NCBI GenBank assembly: GCA_036399715.1
Contig: DASWMO010000267.1
Coordinates: 1 to 11,654 of the forward strand
Direction of reading: 5' to 3'
Source: DASVSE01 sp036399715
Lineage (GTDB): Bacteria > Bacteroidota > Rhodothermia > Rhodothermales > Rubricoccaceae
Length of the DNA: 11,654 nucleotides
Shown here: positions 6,564-11,654 of the stretch, in pieces
Layout of the letters: the number at the start of each line of letters is the position of its first letter
How positions within the stretch are numbered: the stretch's first letter is position 1
Position numbers and translations under genes: made by a program
The notes under the pieces: generated by a model
Databases searched by the model: none
Told to the model about the DNA's origin: nothing
What the model saw: only the letters and a program-made list of their open reading frames with translations

Positions 6564-7193
6564 ATGTTTGCAGTCGACCACGTCCTCGTCTCCGACGCGC
6601 TCCTCGACGCGCCCTTCGCGTGCCACCTCGGCTCGTGCCTCGGTGGCTGCTGTGTCCACGGCGACCGCGGCGCGCCGCTCACGGCCGACGAGTTGCCGCG
6701 GGTCGAGCACGCGCTGACCGTCGTTCGCGGCAAGCTCCGGCCCGAGGCGCTCTACGAGATCGAGAAGAGCGGCACCTGGGAGGGCGACGAAGCCGACGGC
6801 TACGGCACGACGACCGTCCGCGGCCGCGAGTGCGTCTTCGTCGTCTACGACCGTGGCGTCGCCAAGTGCGCCATCCAGGCGGCATACTGGGAGGGCAAGA
6901 CGGACTGGGAGAAGCCACTCTCGTGCCACCTCTACCCCATCCGCGTCGAGCAGTACGGGACGGGAGCGGACGCCGTGGACGTGCTCAACTACGAGCAGAT
7001 CGACCTCTGCCGGCCCGCCATCCCACACGGCCGGCGCACAGGAACCCAGCTCGCGGATTTTCTCGAGCCGCCGCTGACCCGCCGCTACGGCTCCGACTGG
7101 TTTGCACGCTTCCGTGACGCCCTGGACCAGCGCCGCGACGACCTTGGCATCGGACCCGACGCCATCTCGACCGCGCCCCTGAAGGCCCGCTAA
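6564..7193 (+). CDS. DUF3109 family cysteine-rich protein
   Basis: A 209-residue protein recognisable as DUF3109, a family of unknown function frequent in Bacteroidota and related in appearance to the YkgJ-type metal-chelating proteins. It has eight cysteines: C20, C25, C29 and C30 in the N-terminal CHLGSCLGGCCVHGDRGAPL motif, then C90, C102, C121 (in SCHLYPIRV) and C149 (in DLCRP). The spacing suits binding of a metal or one or two Fe-S clusters, but that is inference and the reaction is not known. No signal peptide or TM segment is seen, so it should be cytoplasmic. It is flanked by a terminator upstream and rpoN 66 bases downstream. ATG at 6564 is the only start close to the conserved cysteine motif. 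Confidence 0.9.
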   Translation: MFAVDHVLVSDALLDAPFACHLGSCLGGCCVHGDRGAPLTADELPRVEHALTVVRGKLRPEALYEIEKSGTWEGDEADGYGTTTVRGRECVFVVYDRGVAKCAIQAAYWEGKTDWEKPLSCHLYPIRVEQYGTGADAVDVLNYEQIDLCRPAIPHGRRTGTQLADFLEPPLTRRYGSDWFARFRDALDQRRDDLGIGPDAISTAPLKAR

Positions 7194-7200
7194 ACCTGCC

Positions 7201-7230
7201 CCGCCCGACGGCCGATACGTTCCCGGGCGG
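7201..7230 (+). promoter_or_regulatory. rpoN upstream region: -7-like box inside an inverted repeat
   Basis: CCGCCCG (7201-7207) and CGGGCGG (7224-7230) pair perfectly over seven bases. Their 16-base loop contains TACGTTCC (7216-7223), which resembles the Bacteroidota -7 element TAnnTTTG. It may be the rpoN promoter, 36 bases before the ATG. The repeat could also serve as a weak T-less terminator of the DUF3109 gene or an operator. No SD is seen before the rpoN start. Confidence 0.35.
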
Positions 7231-7259
7231 CCCGCGCCCGGCCCCCCTCCCGCCTCGCC

Positions 7260-8744
7260 ATGCTGAACCTCCGCCAGAGCCAGTCGCTTCAGCAGAAGCT
7301 CTCGCCCCAGCAGATCCAGTACATCAAGCTGCTCCAGTTGCCCACGCTGGCGCTGGAGCAGCGGATCAAGACCGAGCTGGAGTCCAACCCGCTTCTCGAA
7401 GAGGGCGAGGAAGAGTTCGAGTCCGACACCCCCGAGGCCGACGTTGCCGAGGCGGCGGCCTCGCAGGAGGAGCCGACCGACGACCGCGAGGCGGACCGCA
7501 AGGACGACGAGTTCGACTGGGACGACTTCCTCAATGCTCCCGACGACCTCTACGGCTACAAGGCCGAGGTCGACCGCTCGGCCGAGGAAGACGACCGCGA
7601 GACGCCCATGGCCGCCATGTCGTCGCTCGCGGACGGCCTCTACGACCAGGTCGGCCTGCTGGGCCTCGACGAGACGCAGGCGCTCGTCGCCGACCAGATC
7701 ATCGGCTCGATCGACGAGGACGGCTACCTCCGGCGGCCCGTCGAGTCCATCCTCGACGACGTGATGTTCAACCACGGCCTGATGATCACCGAGGCCGAGG
7801 TCGAAAAGGTGCTCGCCAAGATCCAGCGCCTGGACCCCGTGGGGATCGCCGCCCGCGACCTGCGCGAGTGCCTGCTCGTCCAGCTGGACATGCTCCCCAC
7901 GGCGACGCCGGGCCGCGTCAACGCCATCCGGATGCTCCGCGACGCCTACAAGGCGTTCACGATGAAGCACTTCGACCAGATCATGCGCAAGCTGAACCTG
8001 GACGAGTCCGAACTCAAGGAGGCCTTCGACCTCATCCGCTCGCTCGACCCCAAGCCCGGCGAAGGCGACGTCGTCGCGCAGACGAACTACATCACGCCAG
8101 ACTTTACCGTTACCCGAGACGACGAGGGCTTCAAAATCGCTCTCAACGGCCGCAACGCGCCTGAGCTACGCGTCAACCGGCACTACCGTGACATGTGGAA
8201 CTCGCTCTCGGCGAAGGGCCGCACGGGCAACGCCGAGGCCAACGAGACCAAGGACTTTCTTAAGACGCGCATGGAGTCCGCGCGGTGGTTCATCAACTCC
8301 ATCCAACAGCGCCGCCAGACGATGCTGCGCGTGATGGAGGCCATCGTGACGATTCAAGAGGAGTTTTTCGCCAACGGCATGGGGAGCCTCAAGCCCATGA
8401 TCCTCAAAGATATCGCGGACATCATCTCGATGGACATCTCGACGGTTTCGCGCGTCGTCAACGGCAAGTACGTCCAGACCGAGTTCGGCGTCTTCGAGCT
8501 CAAGTTCTTCTTCTCCGAGGGCATCACGAACGACGACGGCGAGGAGGTCTCGAACAAGGAGGTCAAGGCGCTGCTGGAGCGCATGATCGCGGCCGAGGAC
8601 AAGGTGCACCCGCTCTCGGATCAGGCGCTCGCGGAGATGCTCGCCAAGGAGGGCTTCCCGATCGCCCGCCGCACGGTCACGAAGTACCGCGAGCAGTCCG
8701 GCCTGCCCGTCGCGCGGCTGCGCCGGCAGATCGTGCTCGCGTAG
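7260..8744 (+). CDS. rpoN: RNA polymerase sigma-54 factor RpoN
   Basis: Sigma-54 directs core RNA polymerase to -24/-12 promoters and needs an AAA+ enhancer-binding activator to open DNA. This 494-residue protein is full length. Region I is Gln/Leu-rich (SLQQKLSPQQIQYIKLLQLP, then ELESNPLLEE). Region II is a very acidic linker (about 49-115). The core-binding domain (about 120-330) includes IDEDGYL and LDPVGIAARDL. A C-terminal HTH has MDISTVSRVVNGKYV followed by the FELKFFFSEG segment. The RpoN box ARRTVTKYRE lies at 469-478; the usual ARRTVAKYRE has Ala where this has Thr. No enhancer-binding activator is encoded in the window. The next gene starts one base after the stop, so the two are almost certainly cotranscribed. 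Confidence 0.97.
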   Translation: MLNLRQSQSLQQKLSPQQIQYIKLLQLPTLALEQRIKTELESNPLLEEGEEEFESDTPEADVAEAAASQEEPTDDREADRKDDEFDWDDFLNAPDDLYGYKAEVDRSAEEDDRETPMAAMSSLADGLYDQVGLLGLDETQALVADQIIGSIDEDGYLRRPVESILDDVMFNHGLMITEAEVEKVLAKIQRLDPVGIAARDLRECLLVQLDMLPTATPGRVNAIRMLRDAYKAFTMKHFDQIMRKLNLDESELKEAFDLIRSLDPKPGEGDVVAQTNYITPDFTVTRDDEGFKIALNGRNAPELRVNRHYRDMWNSLSAKGRTGNAEANETKDFLKTRMESARWFINSIQQRRQTMLRVMEAIVTIQEEFFANGMGSLKPMILKDIADIISMDISTVSRVVNGKYVQTEFGVFELKFFFSEGITNDDGEEVSNKEVKALLERMIAAEDKVHPLSDQALAEMLAKEGFPIARRTVTKYREQSGLPVARLRRQIVLA

Positions 8745-8745
8745 C

Positions 8746-9783
8746 GTGGGCCCGCTGGACCTGCTCGCGCCCGAGCCGCCGGACCGCTGGGGCCGCGAGC
8801 CGGACGTCAACGCATTCGTCGAGTTGCACAACCTGATCGCCGCTGCCGAGTCGCCGGCCGACGTCAGCGATGCCGACACGGACCGCATCTCGCGCGAGCA
8901 CGGCGTGGACCTCCGGACCGACTTCCGCGACGAGCGCGTCGGGCTGTACCTGCGGCTGTTCGAGGCGGCGGGTTCGGAAACAGGCTTCACCGCAGCCGCC
9001 CTGCGCAGACTCGCCCCGGTTGCCCGCGTCCTCGCGCTCGCGCCGGCCGACGTTCGGGCCGTCCACACACGTGCCTTCGGCTCGGCCGTGGACGACGCGC
9101 TCGCAGACGACTGCCTGACGGTCGAGGAGCGGCTGCACCTCTACGCGCTCCAGCAATCGCTCGGGCTCGACGAGACCACCGCGGCGCAGACCGTCGAGGC
9201 CAGAGCGCAGGCGCGCCTGCTCCACGCGGTCGCCCGCGCGCTCTGCGACGGCCGCCTCGCGCCCGACGAGGCCGCCGCCATCGCAGAGGCCGCGCACGCC
9301 CTTGGCGTGTCTGTCCCCGACGAGATCGCGCTCATGCTGAACCGCGCCGCCTCGGCGTGGGAGGCCACGGCTCCGCTACCGGTTCTGTCGCCCTCGATCC
9401 GCCTGAGCCCGGGTGAACACGAGCACGCCCGCCTCACGGCCGGTTGGGCGCGCAAGCGGTCCGACTCGCTGCGCGACGCCTTCGCCGGTGGCGTCGCCGT
9501 CAGCAGCCCCCGTGACGCGTTCCCGTGGGACCGCTTCATGACGCCAATGCGCCGCGGCGACATCGTGCTGACGAGCCTGCGCCTCGTCCTGATCGACACC
9601 GAACGCGCGACCGAATACGTCCGCCTCGCGGACGTCCGCGACGTGACGGCGTTCAGCGACGCCGCGCTCGTCCGACTCGACGACGACAGCCGCCGCCTCG
9701 TGCTCGGTCTCGGTGCGGAGGCGGGCGCCTTCTGCGGCCTGCTCGCCCGCGCCTGCACGGCTCTCCCGGACGAGGCGCCCTAG
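8746..9783 (+). CDS. Unrecognised protein: TerB/Tic110-like helical repeats plus PH/GRAM-like C-terminus
   Basis: I do not recognise a named family for this 345-residue protein. Residues about 45-205 are all-helical. They hold two similar units, ALADDCLTVEERLHLYALQQ and ALCDGRLAPDEAAAIAEAAH, each ending in an LGL/LGV turn. This 'DG.l..eE...l...LG' pattern is typical of TerB-like/Tic110-like helical domains. Residues about 218-340 contain IRLSPGEHEHARL and GDIVLTSLRLVLID followed by a beta-rich stretch. That resembles the short bacterial PH/GRAM fold (compare the common TLYLTNKRLIF pattern). No signal peptide or TM helix is seen, so it is cytosolic, perhaps peripheral to membrane. GTG at 8746, one base after the rpoN stop, indicates translational coupling. 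A role connected with sigma-54 is suggested only by this linkage. Confidence 0.85.
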   Translation: MGPLDLLAPEPPDRWGREPDVNAFVELHNLIAAAESPADVSDADTDRISREHGVDLRTDFRDERVGLYLRLFEAAGSETGFTAAALRRLAPVARVLALAPADVRAVHTRAFGSAVDDALADDCLTVEERLHLYALQQSLGLDETTAAQTVEARAQARLLHAVARALCDGRLAPDEAAAIAEAAHALGVSVPDEIALMLNRAASAWEATAPLPVLSPSIRLSPGEHEHARLTAGWARKRSDSLRDAFAGGVAVSSPRDAFPWDRFMTPMRRGDIVLTSLRLVLIDTERATEYVRLADVRDVTAFSDAALVRLDDDSRRLVLGLGAEAGAFCGLLARACTALPDEAP

Positions 9784-9816
9784 CCGGGAACGGCCCTCTG
9801 TAGCCACGGTAAGGCG

Positions 9817-9835
9817 TGACGCAGCCGGCGCGTCA
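9817..9835. terminator. Small hairpin between convergent genes, possible weak bidirectional terminator
   Basis: TGACGC (9817-9822) and GCGTCA (9830-9835) form a perfect 6-bp stem with a seven-base loop. They lie at the junction of the converging RpoN-operon and glycosidase genes, and the right arm includes the glycosidase stop codon. There is no T-tract on either strand, so intrinsic termination is doubtful. Confidence 0.25.
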
Positions 9836-10981
9836 GAAGGCGAGTTGGGACGCCCGCCGCCGGGGCGCCGCGACCAGCCGCGCCTGCCGCGCCATCTCGG
9901 CCGCGAGCGGCGCGTCGACCGGGCGCTCGCCCGTTTCGTCGGGGTAGCCGAAGAGGCCGTTTGGGCAGTGGCGCTCGTCGTCCCAGCCGGGGTGGTTGGC
10001 GATGGGGTACCAGCACACGCCCCGGACGTCGGCGCCCGCGCGGCGCGCCGCCCGAACCTCGGCGCCGACGCTCGCCATCCACGGCGCACGGTGGATCCAC
10101 TCGGTCCCCGTCTCCGCGAGGACGACCGGGCGGCCGTAGCGCGCGCCGACCTCAACAAGCATCTCGCGCAGCGGCCGGTACAGCGCGTCGCCGGGGGCGA
10201 GGTGCGGCCCGCCGCCGCCGATCCACTGGTTGTTCGGGTAGTAGTTGACCCCGACGACGTCCAGCAGGCTCTCGTCGCCGCCGACCTGCGGCCAGAGGCG
10301 GCCCGCGATGAGGTCCCAGCCCTGGAACATCGCCAGCCGCTGCCCCTCGACGTCGAGATCGGGCCGGTTCGGGTCGCGGGCGACGTGGATCATCGGGTCG
10401 GCCCACATCAGCCGCGCCCGCGGGTCCACGTCGCGGACGGCGTGGGAGGCGGCGATGGCGGCGCGAGCGAGCTGGACCTTGAGTTCGAAGCCGCGCCCGT
10501 GCGCGAACGGCGGCAGGAAGGCGGCGTCGCCGCCGGCGAAGGACCAGAACGAGATCTCGTTGATGGGGCACCACCACGGCACGTCGTCGCTCTCTTCCCG
10601 GACGACAAGCGCGGCGGCACGCGCGAAGGCCGCGAAGCGGTCCACGAAGGCGGGCGTCCACAGGTCGAGGCCGTCGGGGATGCCGTAGTGGCACAGGTCC
10701 CACACGGCCGTCACGCCCGCATCGCGGGCGGCGCGGTGCAGCGGGAGAAAGCTGGACCAGTCGTAGCGGCCGGGCGCGGGCTCGGCGAGGTGCCACCGGA
10801 GGCCGTCGCGGGACCACCCGAGGCCGTTCTCCGCGAGGGCGGCGTAGTCGGTCCGGGCAAACGTGTCGTGGCTGCTGGCGGCGATCACGTCGACGCGGCG
10901 GCGGTCGTGGGCGCGGCGGTGCGTGGAGCACTCGAAGCCGCCGCCGAAGAAGGTCGAAAACAGAGGGCCGGGATGCGTCAT
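9833..10981 (-). CDS. GH1-like family glycoside hydrolase (clan GH-A fold)
   Basis: A 382-residue protein with the landmarks of a retaining (beta/alpha)8 glycosidase close to family 1. It has DGLRWHLAEPAPGRYDW (59-75) after strand 2, DLCHYGIPDGLDLW (95-108), where family 1 often has an HHWDLP-like segment, and the acid/base glutamate E142 in CPINEISFW. GVNYYP lies at 244-249, and the nucleophile E290 in VVLAETGTEW. It is shorter than classic beta-glucosidases (about 450 residues) and has no signal peptide, so it is probably cytosolic. The substrate is unknown. ATG at 10981 overlaps the upstream gene's stop as ATGA, which fixes the start and shows translational coupling; longer upstream starts fall inside that gene. 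The coupled RmlD-like gene suggests a role in polysaccharide or nucleotide-sugar metabolism. Confidence 0.85.
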   Translation of the reverse strand: MTHPGPLFSTFFGGGFECSTHRRAHDRRRVDVIAASSHDTFARTDYAALAENGLGWSRDGLRWHLAEPAPGRYDWSSFLPLHRAARDAGVTAVWDLCHYGIPDGLDLWTPAFVDRFAAFARAAALVVREESDDVPWWCPINEISFWSFAGGDAAFLPPFAHGRGFELKVQLARAAIAASHAVRDVDPRARLMWADPMIHVARDPNRPDLDVEGQRLAMFQGWDLIAGRLWPQVGGDESLLDVVGVNYYPNNQWIGGGGPHLAPGDALYRPLREMLVEVGARYGRPVVLAETGTEWIHRAPWMASVGAEVRAARRAGADVRGVCWYPIANHPGWDDERHCPNGLFGYPDETGERPVDAPLAAEMARQARLVAAPRRRASQLAF

Positions 10982-11654
10982 CGGGTGGTCGTCGGGGTCA
11001 GGCGCTCGGTGGCGCGGCGGCGCGGCGTCCAGCCGGCGTCGCGGGAGAGAAAGTGGCGGACCGAGTCCGCCGCCAGCGGCAGCAGGGTCCCGCGCGCGCT
11101 CGCGAGCACGACGCCCGGCTGAACATCGTCCGGCTCCAGGAGACTGGGGTCTAGCCCGGCCTCGCGGGCCGCGAGGCGGAGTTGATCCGCGGCGCTCTCC
11201 GGAACGGCGAGGTGCCACACGCCGCACTCACCGTCGACGAGCAGGTCCAGGGCGGCGTGGACGGCGTCAGGGAGGTACACGGCGGCGCCTAGCACCGTCC
11301 CGGCGCGGACCGGCCGGCCGTCGGCGAGCGCGTCGAGCGCGCGGTGAACGCGCCCCGGGCGGCCCCACGGGCTGATCCACGGGGCGGTGCGGACGATGAG
11401 CGCGCGGGGGTGGGCGGCGCGCACTGCGGCGTCCGCCGCGGCCTGCCGGCGCCCGCGGGCGGTCGTGCTGCTGGCGCGTTCCGTCTCGACGTACGGCCTC
11501 TCGCGCGGCGCGAAGACGGCGTCCGATGAGAGCGTGACGAGGGCAGCGCCGGCGCGGGCGACGCACCCGGCGCGCTCGCCGGCCGCGACCGCATCGACCG
11601 GCGCGACGGATGCCCCGACCTCGCCGGCCCCGCCGGCGAGCGCGTCGACGACGG
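10978..11654 (-). CDS. RmlD-like sugar-nucleotide reductase/epimerase homologue with a lost catalytic pair (partial)
   Basis: The frame is open to the right edge of the window, so about 224 C-terminal residues are visible. The N-terminus, with the expected Rossmann GxxGxxG loop, lies outside. It matches the RmlD_sub_bind (dTDP-4-dehydrorhamnose reductase) pattern: ALVTLSSDAVFAPRERPYVE for the usual S-T/S-D-x-V-F segment, LIVRTAPWISPWG after the active-site helix, then VYLPDAVHAALDLLVDGECG (pre-C-terminal segment), VWHLAVP and AAREAGLDPSLLEP. Where active members have YGxSK, this has RGRRQ (bases 11457-11443), so both catalytic Tyr and Lys seem absent. It may be inactive or structural, or a repurposed sugar-nucleotide binder. 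It overlaps the glycosidase start by four bases (ATGA). A GTG at 11424 is not a plausible start, because homology continues upstream of it. Confidence 0.75.
   Translation of the reverse strand, partial: VVDALAGGAGEVGASVAPVDAVAAGERAGCVARAGAALVTLSSDAVFAPRERPYVETERASSTTARGRRQAAADAAVRAAHPRALIVRTAPWISPWGRPGRVHRALDALADGRPVRAGTVLGAAVYLPDAVHAALDLLVDGECGVWHLAVPESAADQLRLAAREAGLDPSLLEPDDVQPGVVLASARGTLLPLAADSVRHFLSRDAGWTPRRRATERLTPTTTR

Noticed and set aside
3896..7970. Long open frames on the minus strand opposite the HTCS, DUF3109 and rpoN genes (784 and 750 codons)
   Set aside because: They lie wholly opposite genes with clear domain content. Their translations are low-complexity Arg/Gly/Ala-rich strings with no motifs, as expected from the antisense of very GC-rich codon usage.
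10982..11227. Longer N-terminus for the glycosidase gene
   Set aside because: The extra 82 residues are an Arg/Pro-rich translation lying entirely inside the RmlD-like gene in another frame. The ATGA overlap and the motif content support the start at 10981.
1..11654. Search for tRNA or rRNA genes, CRISPR arrays, insertion sequences and long direct repeats
   Set aside because: None was seen by eye; the window is filled by ordinary protein genes with short gaps. An automated scan (tRNAscan, ISfinder, CRISPR finder) would be needed to exclude small items fully.

Overview
The window is uniformly GC-rich, gene-dense chromosomal DNA with no RNA genes, mobile elements or CRISPR arrays that I can see. 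Several traits point to the Bacteroidota/Rhodothermota side of the tree, perhaps a marine Rhodothermales-type bacterium. These are a hybrid two-component protein ending in an AraC helix-turn-helix, a DUF3109 protein, no recognisable Shine-Dalgarno sequence before any gene, and upstream boxes resembling the Bacteroidota -7 element (TAnnTTTG). The taxonomic placement is inference.

Layout. (1) 1-1459, plus strand: the tail of a small helical lysine/alanine-rich protein, a strong intrinsic terminator, then an MFS transporter. (2) ruvB (1456-2508, minus) converges on the transporter so tightly that both stop codons sit in one CTAG. (3) Divergent from ruvB, 2696-6507 is a regulatory block: a 1076-residue exported-TPR hybrid histidine kinase/response regulator/AraC protein, an intergenic cluster of repeated AATGTCC-like sites, a solo AraC DNA-binding-domain protein related to the kinase's own C-terminus, and a 15-bp terminator hairpin. 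(4) 6552-7193: a DUF3109 cysteine-rich protein with a promoter-like box almost touching its ATG. (5) 7260-9783: rpoN (sigma-54) followed after one base by an unrecognised protein with TerB/Tic110-like helical repeats and a PH/GRAM-like C-terminus. (6) 9833-11654, minus strand: a GH1-like glycoside hydrolase, translationally coupled by ATGA to an upstream, window-truncated RmlD-like sugar-nucleotide reductase whose YxxxK catalytic pair appears to be lost.

How the genes may work together. The HTCS and solo AraC protein look like a sensor/regulator pair with related DNA-recognition domains acting around 5950-6045. RpoN and its partner form a two-gene operon in the position where proteobacteria usually carry hpf and PTS-Ntr genes. 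The reductase-like and glycosidase genes form a surface-polysaccharide-type module. The best candidates for something undescribed are the RpoN-coupled TerB/PH protein, the degenerate RmlD/GH1 pair, and the HTCS/solo-AraC pair with its site cluster. None is proven a new system from sequence alone. No gene-free stretch exceeds 300 bases; the longest is the 187-base ruvB/HTCS divergent gap.
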